Shown here: positions 52,663-63,397 of the stretch, piece by piece
Layout: each line of letters starts with the position of its first letter
Numbering within the stretch: the stretch's first letter is position 1
NCBI RefSeq assembly: GCF_023159225.1
Contig: NC_063161.1
Coordinates: 74,562,267 to 74,626,266 of the forward strand
Direction of reading: 5' to 3'
DNA: 64,000 nt
From: Perognathus longimembris pacificus
Lineage: Eukaryota > Chordata > Mammalia > Rodentia > Heteromyidae
Translations under genes and position numbers: made by a program
Notes under the pieces: model-generated
What the model was told of the DNA's origin: nothing
What the model saw: the letters and a program-made list of their open reading frames with translations, nothing else
Database searches by the model: none

Positions 52663-52762
52663 TGCCTGCCTCTCTGCCTTCCTTCCTTCCTTCCTTCCGA
52701 CCTTCCTTCCTTCCTTCCTTCCTTCCTTCCTTCCTTCCTTCCTTCCTTCCTTCCTTCCTTCT
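52663..52762. repeat. CTTC/GGAA microsatellite
   Basis: About 100 bases of (TTCC)n carry a single CGACC interruption near 52698. On the minus strand this is (GGAA)n with more than 20 units, a potential ETS-family array. Confidence 0.96.
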
Positions 52763-52774
52763 TTGGTTTGTTTT

Positions 52775-53058
52775 TTTAGTGGTACTGGGGTTTGTGCTCT
52801 ACCACTTGGCCATTTTACTTTTGATATTTTATTAATAAAGTCTTATGTTTTGCCTTGGCCAGTGTATACCTTGATCCATCTATGTATGCTTCTTGCATGG
52901 ATGGGGTGGCAGGTGCACACCCCTGGTCCCAGCTTCTGTTGGTTGAGATGGGGTCTTATGAACTTTCATCCCAGGATGGGAGGGCCTAGAACTCTGATCC
53001 TCCCAATCTCTGCCTCCCCTGTGGCTGGAGTTATAGGTGTGAGCCAGGGCACCCAGAC
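52775..53058 (-). repeat. Diverged SINE(s), minus strand
   Basis: GTGCTCTACCACTTGGCC (reversed body), then GATGGGGTCTTATGAAC and CTGGAGTTATAGGTGTGAGCC (reversed B1-type head), indicate an old composite or two adjacent elements. The TTCC array lies at its 3' end. Confidence 0.75.
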
Positions 53059-54200
53059 TTTAAATTATTTTCTTGTTGTATTGAATGGAAACATAGTTCC
53101 CTGATACCTTCTGTTAGGAGGCACTTCCTATGTGGCCCCGTCCCTGGCCCTGGCAAAAGTGCCAGAAAGGCCACAGGGCCCCATTTGTCTTTCCTGTCCT
53201 CCCATGTTTTGCACAAGCTGCTTATTAGTATGTGTCAGAGAGTGTGTAGGACACCCCTGAGTGTGTAGGACTTAACATAGGGCTAAGTTGCATGCACCCC
53301 CTCAGTGTGAGGACTTAGCATGAAGCACTGCACATGCTTATGGCACCATGTCACCAGGAGCAGAGAGAAGCTTGGCGATCCCCAGGTTTGCAACATCATC
53401 TGTGACTTCACAGAATACTGAGTCATGGCACCCCACAGGGGCACTGGCCATAACACAGGGGGCCCTGTGTGGGTTTCTCTCCTCTCGTCTCTCACTGAGA
53501 TGTGGTCTCCCACCCGCGGGCTCCATGGAGATGAGGGTGGCCCACTCTTGCATGGAGAACAGTGTCCCGGGCTCACTGAACTGTCAGATCCCTGTGTAGA
53601 TGTCCCCCGTGGATGTTCCTCCCATGGGGATGGTGGCAGGACAACTGGTAGACTATCAGGGAGAGGGGCAGAGACACATGGGCAGCTGTGATCACACCCA
53701 ACCGAGAGCCAAAGTCTCGGTGATGGGGCTCAGTGCTCCGGGCCTGGCTAAGTCCCTGCTCACCTGTGTGTGATGCGGAGGCCTCTGAAAGTGGAGCAGC
53801 CTGGGCTTCCCCTCCCCCTCCCCCCGGTGCATGGTGGCGCTGGAGTCTTCATTCTGGTTGGTTGTTGAAATGTGTGCACACTCTACACACTTGGGCCAGC
53901 AGTGTGTGATATGCCGGCCCTGCCCACAGCCACCATTTGTACAGCCATGGCTAAAGTTCATGGAGCCCCAGCGGGACCCCACCTGGTGATGGAGAGGGGG
54001 CACCTTGGTCTAGGATTTGTGCTCCTCTCCTGAGGGGCTTATTCAGTATGTACTATGTGCTCGTGGGGGTGGGGGACCCATCCTGTGCCATGCCGTGCCT
54101 GAGGAAGGTGGTTGCTGTGCCCCGAACAAACGGCCACCCCAGCCGGGACATGAGCAGAGGAGTCCTGGCTGTGATTGAAAAATGGTCCTGGCCTCTCCTG
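53059..54200. other. Unique non-coding DNA (presumed intron 1)
   Basis: A short repetition of GAGTGTGTAGGAC occurs at about 53238 and 53260. No gene is recognised. Confidence 0.4.
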
Positions 54201-54204
54201 CCTC

Positions 54205-54500
54205 TGGCGTTTGCATGGTGTAGAGTGCACGTGGATGGGGCATGCATGTGGTGTGTGGATATGGTGCGTGTGTGGATGTGGAATGTGCATGGATGTGGAA
54301 TGCATGTGGCATGTGTGGACATGGAGCATGTGTGTGGAAGTGGAATGAGTGTGGATGTATGTGGTGTGCGTGGAAGTGGAGTGGGTATGGGTGTGGAGTG
54401 TGCGTGGATATGGGATGCATATGGTGTGTGTGGATGTGGAGTGCACATGGATGTAGAGTGTGCATGGATGTGGAGTGTGCGTGGATGTGGGATGGTGTTC
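54205..54500. repeat. Minisatellite of GTGGA(T/A)(G/A)TGGA(A/G)TG type
   Basis: About 290 bases are built of degenerate units of 18-24 bases, such as GTGGATGTGGAGTGTGCATG. CATG and TGTG spacers alternate. The array is poor in CpG and shows open frames on both strands because of its periodicity. Confidence 0.9.
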
Positions 54501-55090
54501 AGAGCTCCAAATGGCAGCGCCGGGCAAGGAGTACGGGGCAGTATGTGGACAGGCGTGGCCTATGCTGGTGTGTTGGGAGGTGGGGGCAGGTTACAAGTTT
54601 GCTGTAAGGCCGTGGTGCCTGAGGCCACGGTGCCAATGACGTGGCTTTCTCATGGTTTTGTTTAGGCCTCCCCTGCCCCTACCCATCCCTCCTGAGTCCT
54701 CTCCTGGGTCCTCATAGCCGTGAGCTGCACGGCCCTGGTCCTGGATTCGAGGACCTCAGCGCTTCCCTGACGATAAGCAGAGATGCTGAAGAAGTAAAGT
54801 GGAATAAACACCTGCCAGGAGGAAAGCTTGCCTCGATCGGGGTGGGGGAGGCTCTTGTCCAGCTATGGAGTGGGGTGGAGGGGCCTCCTGTGCCTTCTGT
54901 GGGACGGCAGGGTGAGAGGCTGACCTCTGATTCAATATCGCTCTTAGAGAAGCTTGTGGAGTGGCACCAACATGGCTGCGGTGACGGACAGGCCACTGGA
55001 CACAACATGCGTATGTTTCGGTGTCACAGCGCATGCTGTGCATCCACGCATGGCATGTCCCACGGAAATTTCATTAGATGTTTTAAAACG
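54501..55090. other. Unique non-coding DNA (presumed intron 1)
   Basis: A good acceptor-like tract, TCATGGTTTTGTTTAG, ends at about 54665 but no matching coding exon or donor was recognised. Confidence 0.35.
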
Positions 55091-55092
55091 GA

Positions 55093-55179
55093 GAGTTCAC
55101 TCCTGCAATCCCAGCACTCAGAGGAGCAGGAGGGTGTCCACGTTTAGGCCATCCTAAGGAAAACAAGAAATCAAGTGAT

Positions 55180-55220
<41 letters not shown>
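55093..55220 (+). repeat. B1-like fragment with CA tail
   Basis: CACTCCTGCAATCCCAGCACTC begins a short B1-like head, then a 38-base CA run lies at 55181-55218. Confidence 0.65.
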
Positions 55221-55221
<1 letters not shown>

Positions 55222-55349
55222 CCAGAGCTTCCCAGGCTGAGATGCCCTGTGTGCCGCTGGTCTGTGTCCATAGGAGGGGAGTCGGGGAGGCCCACGGGGC
55301 TGGCATCAGCACAGATATCATGAGCTCCAGTGAGACTTGAGGAAAGGAG

Positions 55350-55540
55350 GCCAAAGCCAGGCACCAGTGATTCTTGTCTATTGTCCTACCTACTCAGCAG
55401 GCTGGGATCTGAGGATCTCATTCACAGTCAGCCCAGGCAGGGAAGTCTGTGTGACTCCAGTCAACCATCAAAAAGCCAGAAGTAGAGCTGTGGCTTGAGT
55501 GATAGAGCACCAGCTTTGAGTGGAAAGTGGCCACACAACA
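55350..55540 (+). repeat. Composite SINE, plus strand, 3' truncated
   Basis: Head (CAGTGATTCTTGTCTATTGTCC, CTACTCAGCAGGCTGGGATCTG), linker (CCAGTCAACCATCAAAAAGCC) and body (TGTGGCTTGAGTGATAGAGC) end without the standard tail. Confidence 0.82.
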
Positions 55541-55915
55541 GTGCAAAGGGAGAGGCAGGAAGGCTTTCCCTGGCAGAGGCAAGTCCAGCCCCAGGCCGTG
55601 GAGAGCTGATCTTGCACACTTATCTCCCCTCTGTGGACGCAGCCTAGAGAGGAAAGTGCCTGGATACAAGAAGCCGTGGGCACAGTGCCCGCTGGCCTCT
55701 GTCAGGGGCAGTGCCCGCCTGCCCCAGGCCCGATGGCCATGTAAGATGGCCGCAGCCATGGCCTCGAGCACCCGGGCCGTGCCAGCTGGCCCGGGGCTGC
55801 TTTCAGTTCATTTCCACCCCAGCAGCCCCTGTGCCTCGCCAGCCTCCCCTAGCCCCAGGTCTGCTCAGCACTTGGTTCCTGCGGGTCTGTTATTGAGGAT
55901 GGAAAATGGTCGCTG
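55541..55915. other. Unique GC-rich non-coding DNA (presumed intron 1)
   Basis: No gene is recognised. Confidence 0.35.
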
Positions 55916-56125
55916 CGCCCCTGACCTCCTACTTACATAAAAATGTGCACCTGTTCTCCATGATATATTTGCTTATTGGATTTATTTAATGAAATATGGA
56001 TTTATCCTATAAATACTGGAGCTGGTATAATCCATATTTCAATTAATGGATCATTTATATGTCATGCTAACTTTGTAATTACTGCAGTGTAGAAATATAT
56101 TGCGGGTTGAAATGAATTTCTGGTC
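55916..56125. other. Strong candidate conserved non-coding element
   Basis: About 200 bases are very AT-rich with homeodomain, MEF2 and FOX-like words: TGCTTATTGGATTTATTTAATG (55970-55991), CCTATAAATACTGGAGC (56007-56023), CATATTTCAATTAATGGATC (56033-56052), CATTTATATGTCATGC and TTTGTAATTACTGCAG (56071-56086). There is no repeat-family similarity and the GC-rich borders are sharp. Confidence 0.45.
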
Positions 56126-56555
56126 TCTTTTGCATCTCTGCCCTCACCCGATCATGTCTGGGCAGCTTGGATGGCGGGTGGGGGAGATTGAATGGGAGGT
56201 TTGCCAAGGACCAGGGCCAGGGGCTCAGAAGCCCTTGCGCTTCTAGACATTTCTATTGTGCCATGTGTCCGGGTCCACTTCAGCGGTGGTGAGTGACTCT
56301 TCCCTGAGGAGCAAAAGCGGAGCCCTGGGGGTGGGGGTGGGGAAGCTGACCATCAATCCCACAGCCCCTCATCGTCATGGTCCTCTTGCTGGTAAAGCCC
56401 AGCCCGCCCTCCCCCTCCTGCTAAATATCAGACCTAAATGGCTCTAAATATACATCAATATAAATTCCTGATCGAGCCCTGCTGCCAGGAATAAACGAGA
56501 AACCCTCATCCGACCTAGGAGACCATAAATTGTGTTCTCCAAGCCTTGTGAATGG
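56126..56555. other. Unique non-coding DNA (presumed intron 1)
   Basis: Includes a TAAATATCAGACCTAAATGGC / CTCTAAATATACATCAATATAAATTCC stretch (56420-56467) that may extend the neighbouring conserved region. No gene is recognised. Confidence 0.35.

Positions 56556-56557
<2 letters not shown>

Positions 56558-56594
<37 letters not shown>
56558..56594. repeat. GT microsatellite
   Basis: An uninterrupted (GT)n of about 36 bases. Confidence 0.95.
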
Positions 56595-56654
56595 TTCCCC
56601 TCCCCCTCTCTCTTTCCATGGTTCTGCACTGATGGTACCCTGGTGAACTCCTCA

Positions 56655-56677
56655 ATCTCTCTCCCTCCCTCCCTCCC

Positions 56678-56752
<75 letters not shown>

Positions 56753-56780
56753 CCTCCTCCTCCCCCTCTCTCCCACTCTC
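56655..56780. repeat. CT microsatellite with CCCT flanks
   Basis: CTCCCTCCCTCCC leads into (CT)n of about 70 bases (56681-56748), then CCTCCTCC. The strand is pure pyrimidine, with triplex (H-DNA) potential. Confidence 0.96.
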
Positions 56781-57475
56781 TCCTGCTTGTTTGCTGGTTG
56801 CTGACCAGAAAAATCTGGCTGGCGAGGCCTGTGCGGCAGCAAGCAAGCAGCAGCGCCACCATAATTCTATCAGAGCAGATCCAAGGGTGAGAAGTCATTG
56901 TTCTCCGAGCCGGCTGAGCCGCAGCCCGAGCTGAAATCCTAAAGCCACCGGTGCCTTTGAGCTGCCTCTAACAGCGCCCTTTGGAGACTCATTTCATACA
57001 AAATTTGAAGCCTGTGTTTATTGCCCATTAAAGCAACCTTTATTTTATGGCAAATGTTGCAGTAATTGCCTTTTACGAAGAGCACTTTGTAACACACATG
57101 CACAGTTGAAAGAAAACCACTCTGGTATTGTCTATCGGGACTTAATGGCGCAATTAATTTTACTCCATCTGTTCCTGAGACTTTAAAGGAAAATGGATTT
57201 TTTTTTTGAGCGCACTTTAATGAAGAAGATAAAGCGGCCCGGCTGGTGTCCCACTGGCTCGGCGCAGTAAGTTCAGATTATTGCTCAGTCTGTCAGAGTG
57301 CTTGCTCACTCGGCACCAGCCGCAGCCGGGCCCCGCGCCGGCCCCTCGCCGCGCCATTCCTGATGACAAACTGCCAGCCTGCTCCCACAAAAGCACGATT
57401 AAAATGTCAGCACAGGATGACGAAGGGGCCAAGAGGGTCCTCGGAGACAAACTGTGTTCAGTATGAGTTAATACT
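56781..57475. other. Strong candidate conserved non-coding block
   Basis: The block includes TGCCCATTAAAGCAACC (57021-57037), GTTGCAGTAATTGCC (57056-57070), CGGGACTTAATGGCGCAATTAATTTTAC (57137-57164), ACTTTAATGAAGAAGATAAAGCGG (57214-57237) and TTCAGATTATTGCTCAGTC (57272-57290). Part is CpG-bearing (57285-57355). It is repeat-free and suggests a tissue enhancer; no exon is visible. Confidence 0.42.
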
Positions 57476-57773
57476 TTACAGCAGGGCTGGGGCCGGGCTG
57501 GCTGCTGGCTGCGGGAGGAGGAGGGGTGGGAGGGCAGGCGGGGTGGCAGTGTGGCAGTGTGGAGGGGCCACACACGCCGGGCTGCACACTGCTGTGCGTG
57601 CCCAGCCCCACCCCCCCCACCCCGCTTTGCAGGCAAAGCCTAATGAGTGTTGAGGTACAGACGTCAGAGCCACTCGGAGGGCTGCGAGCCCAGGAGGCAG
57701 TGGGCAAGGACAGGAACAAATCCAGAGTGCAAGGTGCACCAAGACATCTATCTGGCTCCCCAGGGACAACAAG

Positions 57774-58016
57774 GGAACCGGGTGCTGGTGGCTCACACTT
57801 ATTCCTGGTGACTCAAGAGGCTGAGATCTGAGGATCTACAGTCAAAGCCAGCCTGGGCAAGGAAATCTGTGAGATAAAGAGCCACTTATCTATAATTAAC
57901 CAGCAAAAAGCCAGATATGGAGCTGTGGCTCAACTGGGAGAATGCTAGTCTTGAGCAAAAAGCTAAGGGACAGCACCGAGGCCCTGAGTTCAAGCTCCAG
58001 TAACAGGCACAAGAGC
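57774..58016 (+). repeat. Composite SINE, plus strand, near full length
   Basis: Head (GCTGGTGGCTCACACTTATTCC), linker (CTATAATTAACCAGCAAAAAGCC) and body (CTGTGGCTCAACTGGGAG) with CCCTGAGTTCAAGCTCC at the end. Confidence 0.9.
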
Positions 58017-58645
58017 ACAGGAGGTGGTGGAAAGAAGGCCAGACAAGGGGAGCTGTGGCAAGCCTGAGCTTTGAGGTTGAGGTTCATCTCCACAGAGAAT
58101 GGCTGTGCAGAGACCACAGTGAGCACCAAATCCCCTGGTCAGAAGCATGGTGTTGGTACAAACAAGAGGTCAGCCAGCAGGCCCCACCACAATCCTGTTC
58201 CACTCACCCAGCCCCCCTGCTTCCTGTGCTGACTGCCCCTGCTGCCTTTCCTACATCCCCCCCCCCCATCCCTCCTGTGACCCGGGAGCCTCTGGGAGGA
58301 GGCCAGGATGAAAAGAAGAAGGAGATTTGCATCTCTGGCCTCCCATGGAGACCCAGCCTGCTGTCCCGCTGGGCAGCAGGTGTGAGCCTGCCCTGGCTGC
58401 TGGTTGTTAGCAGTGATGAGCCGGACAAATGGGAGGTCGCCTCCCCTGCCAGCAGCCGTCCAGTCAGGGGCTGGGGTGGAGCTGGGGATTAGATGGTCAG
58501 CAAGGACAGCAGAGGGTGGATGGAAGGCCAGGCTGGGCTAGGGGGCACTGGGAAGGGGACGCAGTGGTGGTGCGGCTGCTGGCATTGAAAGTGGACCCTC
58601 ATACTTGAGAGCGATCAACAGCATCCATTGTTAGCCCAGAAAGAG
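58017..58645. other. Unique non-coding DNA (presumed intron 1)
   Basis: No gene is recognised. A C-run lies at 58256-58267. Confidence 0.4.
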
Positions 58646-58651
58646 GCGGAC

Positions 58652-58690
58652 ATACACACACGCACACACACGCGCGCGCGCGCGCGCCCT
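58652..58690. repeat. CA/CG alternating tract (Z-DNA-like)
   Basis: CACACACGCACACACACGCG continues into about 14 bases of pure CG alternation at 58672-58687. This is the strongest Z-DNA-type sequence in the window. Confidence 0.9.
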
Positions 58691-59055
58691 AGAGACAGAG
58701 GCAGAGAGCCACCCCAAGAAGGACTTGCTGTCTTTCCTCCTACTCTACAACTGGACAAGGCAGAGGCCGGGGCCACCCTGCGTTCTCCATGCAAGCATCT
58801 CGGGCCTCTGCCCATGGGTCCCCAGGCACAGGTGGTACAGAGTTGCTGGTTTCCCAGCCCTGCACTCTTCTTTCTGGGGGCTCTGTCTAAGCCTTTTCCA
58901 CTCTTGTCCTGGGACTGCTATCATTCGCAGAAACCCCCACAGGACCCCCATGGCCCTCTGCTCACCTGATGTCTACCTCCCCCTCAGTTCACTCCCTTGT
59001 CTTGCTTGTTACTGCCTTCCACACCCATGCGTGTGTGCCTATCTTTCTGTCATCA
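58691..59055. other. Unique non-coding DNA (presumed intron 1)
   Basis: No gene is recognised. Confidence 0.35.
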
Positions 59056-59057
59056 CC

Positions 59058-59812
59058 CCTCTCCCATCCATCCATCCTCCATTCATCACCCATCCATCCC
59101 CCCATCTAACCATCATCCATCCTCTATCCATCATCCTCCCTCATCCCTCATCTATCATCAATCCATCACCCATCCATCCATCCTCCCATTCATCATCTGT
59201 CCAGTCACCCATCCATCCTACATCCAACCATCATACATCCTGTCTTCCTCCCTCATCCATCCATCATCCTCCCTCATCCTCCATCCATCTGTCATCCATC
59301 CGTCCTCCAACCATCATCCATCCATCCTCCCATCCATCCTCCCATATATCCTCCAGTCATCATCCGTCTACTCATCCTCCATCCAACTATCACCATCTAC
59401 TGTCCATCATCCTCCCTCATCCACCCATCCTCCATCCTTTATCCTCCACCCATCCATTATCCTCCATCATCCTCCATCATCCTCCATACTCGATTTGTCC
59501 TTCATCATCTACCTATTATTTATCATTTTCCATCCATCCTTCACGCATCATCCTTCCTCCATCCATAATCCATCGTTTTCCACCTATCCTTCATCCATCA
59601 TCCACCATCCTCAATGCATCATCCATCCTCCATTGTCCATCCATCCTCCATTCCTTCCCCCATCTGTTTCTTATCATTCCTCTTATCTATCCATCCATCT
59701 ATCCTTCCCTCCCTCCATCTTCATCTATCTGTTTACCCCTCGCTCTTCCCATCGCTCATCACCTCCCCATCCATCCCCCATCCATCCTTCCTCATCCATC
59801 CCTTCCTCATGA
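59058..59812. repeat. Long CATC/CCAT degenerate satellite array
   Basis: About 750 bases consist of CATCCATCC, CATCCTCC and TCATC words without a fixed longer unit. The tetramer basis with CTC insertions keeps two plus-strand frames open for 270-400 codons, giving Pro/Ser/His/Ile-rich nonsense translations. Confidence 0.95.
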
Positions 59813-61185
59813 ACCTCCCTCTCTCCTACGAATGCTCTGTCAATCTTTTTGCCTTCTTATATGCCTTGGGCTCTTCTTTCCACCCTTCTTGGGAGCAATG
59901 TGGCTATGTCTTCAAGCAAGCTACAGGTTGCGCCATTAATTGACTTACAGTAGCCATGGTTGGCGTCTATGGGGCCCAAACTCCCGTGTCTACCAAGAAC
60001 ACTTGGTCCATCTAAGGCCAAAGATGCCCTCCTTCGAGCTTGTATCCTCTCCCTCTGCAGAGGCAGATGAGAAGCCAGGCCTTTTGGGAGCACCTGCCCA
60101 ACTACACATGTGCATCTCTGCAGTAAGACGAGAGCCAAAGAAGGGTTCACAGAGTGAAGGCCTGTGCCTGGACAAGGAAAAGACAGCATTGGAGGAGAAT
60201 AGAAACTCATGCAGGGTGTGGGCTGGCTGCCCCCCCTCTTCCACGCCCATTGGACAGCAAAACGGCATGCCAAAGGCCCAGGAAGACCAAGTCCTCTGCA
60301 TTTGCAGCATAGAGAAAGACATCGAGTAAGGGTCCTGGCCAGGGCTCCCTTGGGCTCTGGGTCACGGGGGTCCTCCCTGGGGGCAGGCCTCCCCCCTCCT
60401 CCACCATGCACTGCTCCCCGATGGGCCCCAGGTCTTCCATGTTAAAAAGCTTCTTATAAAGGATATTTGGGGGACAATTGAATAGATTTGCTTGTGGCCT
60501 GCACACTGGATAACGTGCAATTTTTGGCCATGGTGATGTTCTTACCCTGGAAAATCCATGTATTCCTTAATAGTAAAGTGGTTACCAGAAAGATACCTGG
60601 CGGGATGGCATGATTGACAGCTGTCGGGTCTAGGTAGGATGGTCCGGCACCATGCTCTTAACTTTTCTGCAGTTGTTCTTCTTTTCTGGTATTTTTTTCT
60701 TCTTTTTTTAAACTAAAACATTTGGGAGGAAGCACTGCACCAGCCCCTACTGTAAACCAAGACCGTTGTGGGTGTCAGGAGTGACATGAAAGAATGGAAC
60801 CTGGAGAAGGAGCCTGCCCCTCAGGAAGCGGGCCTTCTAGTGTGGGGGAGGCCAGGGGGACCAGCAGGAAGCTGGGGGAGGGACTGTCGGAGGGGACTTG
60901 GGAACCTGGAGTGGCAAGGGTGTTTTGAAGAGGGAAACCAGGAGAGACAGAGCTCTAACCAGACAGGGTGAGAGCCTACAGAGCACACTGGAGCCACCCA
61001 GAGTCAGGCCTGTTCCTTCATCTAGAACAGTCGGTGTTCTGTGAGTTCTGCCTCCCTCAGACCTACCACCCCATCCCATTGGCCGAACTCCTAGTGGGTG
61101 GAATTCCCAGTTCCTGGGCGTGGCTTGGGCCATCACTTGTGTATCCTTCCATCCATACCCAAGATCCTTTCTCCTCGTTGGTTGC
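59813..61185. other. Unique non-coding DNA (presumed intron 1)
   Basis: No gene is recognised. An AT-rich part lies at 60440-60730 with TATTCCTTAATAGTAAAGTGG. Chance frames occur on both strands. Confidence 0.4.
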
Positions 61186-61187
61186 AC

Positions 61188-61538
61188 TCTGGAGCAGAGC
61201 TAGGCTCTGGATCAGATTCTGGAGTAGGTTCAGGCTCCAGAGCAGGGCTGGGATCTGGAACAGGTTCAGGTTCTGGAGCAGGGTCAGGTTCTGGAGTAGG
61301 GCCAGGCTTTGGAGCAGGCTGAGCTCTGGAGCAGGGTCAGGTTCTGGAGTAGGGCCAGGCTTTGGAGCAGGGCTGAGCTCTGGAGCAGGTCAGGTTCTGG
61401 GGTAGGGCCAGACTCTGGAGCAGGTTCAGGTTCTGGATCAGGGTCAGGTTCTGGAGCAGGGTTAGGTTCTGGGATAGGGCCAGGCTCTAAAACAGGTTCA
61501 GGTTCTGGATCAGGGTCCAGGTCTGGAGCCAGGTTGGG
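61188..61538. repeat. GGTTCTGGAGCAGGGTCA minisatellite (18-bp unit)
   Basis: About 19 degenerate 18-base units form 350 bases, with a higher-order repeat of about 50-54 bases in the middle (61270-61375). Because 18 is divisible by three, frames stay open on the plus strand (Gly-Ser-rich or Trp-Ser-Arg-rich depending on frame). Confidence 0.93.
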
Positions 61539-62350
61539 CTGGATTGTGCAGGCAGTCCCTGGACAGAGAAACCTGGAGAAAGGAGAGCCTTTGCCAGATG
61601 GGCAGTGGCTTCTGTCCTAGGGCATCTGGGGAAGGCAGAGGCTGATGGCCCGGCCAGTGGCAGGGTCACATGGGGAGGGCAGGGGAGCAGCCGCAGGGCC
61701 TCAGGTGGGTGGGATGTGCTGGGTCACCTTGGTGCAGCCCCCAATAGGGAAGTTCACACCCCCTCGCCTGGAAGCCTTGGTCTTACCTTCTCAGACCCAG
61801 TAAGTCGGAAGCTCTTGTGGCACCCTGTGAGTTGGCCCTCTGTCCAATGATGGCATCTGCCCAGCCGGCAGCTCGCTGTCCAACCAGGGTCTCGGGACAC
61901 CAAGTACTGCCCTGGATCGCAGCCTCCGCCTCCCCACGATGTGCAGAGCCAGCTTCTGCATCTATGGAATATCAACGGGTGCCTGCTGCCACGTGGCCAG
62001 GGAGGGCAACTCGCTCGGTGTGGAGCCTGGTTTCTGGAGCACCTCTAGTCTTGGCAACGGCAGGAACCCTGGCTCTTAGGTCAGGTGGTTGAGGAAGGCT
62101 CGGGGTGGAGCCTGATGGCTGCCTTCTCCATGCAGCCGGATTCCAGGTTCTGCTTGTGACACAAGTGCTCCACTGCCAGCCCTTTTCCTGTTATTTTGGA
62201 GACAGCCCCTCCCTCTGTGCCCGGGCTGCCTGCCCTGTGGGCCTCCGACCTGCCGTCCTGGGGGAGGACACACGGAGGCCCCGGCACACAGCCACGGCAC
62301 CTCCCATGCAGCTGGCATGGCAGGCACACATCACTGCACCCAGCGATGAG
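61539..62350. other. Unique GC-rich non-coding DNA (presumed intron 1)
   Basis: No gene is recognised. Weak SINE-like words occur around 62300-62345 (GGCAGGCACACATCACTGCACC). Confidence 0.4.
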
Positions 62351-62458
62351 TTGAAATGGGGTCTTCAATTTTTTTTTTCCAGGCTGGCCTCCAGCCTTCC
62401 CCTCCCCCCGCCCCCAAGGCTCTAGGATTGAAGGCCTGAGTCACCACTCCCAGCTGGG
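62351..62458 (-). repeat. B1-like fragment, minus strand
   Basis: A T-run, CCAGGCTGGCCTCCAGCC and GGATTGAAGGCCTGAGTCACC are reversed B1-type words. Confidence 0.65.
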
Positions 62459-63145
62459 AGTCTGTTCCTTAACTCTCATGCTCTTGTCAGATGCTCAGTC
62501 TGGCTTTACCATCTCCTGTGGGGTCTCCAGAAATCCTGACAACCAGCAGCATTGGTCTGACGTGGGGGGGGGGGGGCGGTGCGTAGCCATGGATGGGTTC
62601 CAGGAAGCCCTGAGAGGCCTGTGATACATGGAGAGGGGCAGGAGCCACCGCGTGTTGCACTGTAACTTGGGGCAATGTAAACCTACGTGAGCAGAGCGCT
62701 GGCCAGCCATGGGCACTGGAGGAATGCCTGTGAGATTTGTGAATCAGGTTGCCTCCTTTCATAATAGCATTTGCGGTAGGTCACATGGTTCGGATAACGA
62801 GTGCGCGTTGTGGGGATGTTGAGGGATACAGGACCTGGGAGGAAGGCAGCATTACCCACAGTTCCAGAGGCCTTGGGGGATAGGGTGGGCTGGCCCTCTA
62901 CACACACACCCTACACACACACACACACACACAAGCTCCCTCTGAGTTGGTGAGGGTGGTGTGCAGGGGCACAATCATGTGCGTGTTGCATGTGGAGCCA
63001 TGGACAGCAGGCAGGCTGTGGGCGGGCTGTGTTGTAGCCGCTGATTAGATAAAGGTGCAAATTCAGGCTCTTTGTCAACGTCTCCCAGGCAGAGGCAGTG
63101 GGAACATCAAGAGCCCCTTCTCATCCCAGCCCTTCATAATTTACC
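62459..63145. other. Unique non-coding DNA with CA repeat
   Basis: A G-run (62564-62576) and a CA run (62900-62932) are present. No gene is recognised. Confidence 0.5.
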
Positions 63146-63147
63146 TG

Positions 63148-63397
63148 AGCCAGGGGCGCCGGTGGCTCAGGCCTATCATTCTAGCTACTCAGGAGGCTGA
63201 GATCTGAGGATTGCCATTCAAAGCCAGCCAGGGAAGGAAAGCCCATGAGACTCTCATCTTCAGTGAACCAGCAGAGCCAGAAGCAGAGCTGTTGCCTCAT
63301 GTGATAGAGCACCAGCCTTAGTGAAAAAGCGAAGGGACAGTGCCAGGCCCTGAGTTCAAACCCCAGTCTCAGCACACACACACACACACACACAAAA
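63148..63397 (+). repeat. Composite SINE, plus strand, full length, CA tail
   Basis: Head (CGCCGGTGGCTCAGGCCTATC), linker (CTCATCTTCAGTGAACCAGC), body (CTGTTGCCTCATGTGATAGAGC), tail (CCCTGAGTTCAAACCCCAG) and a 22-base CA run (63373-63394). Confidence 0.92.

Noticed and set aside
54640..54800. Exon starting after the pyrimidine-rich TTTTGTTTAG
   Set aside because: No good donor or protein-like frame follows. A single acceptor-like tract is not enough.
58725..59939. 404-codon plus-strand frame
   Set aside because: Most of it is translated CATC/CCAT repeat. The amino-acid pattern simply mirrors the tetramer.
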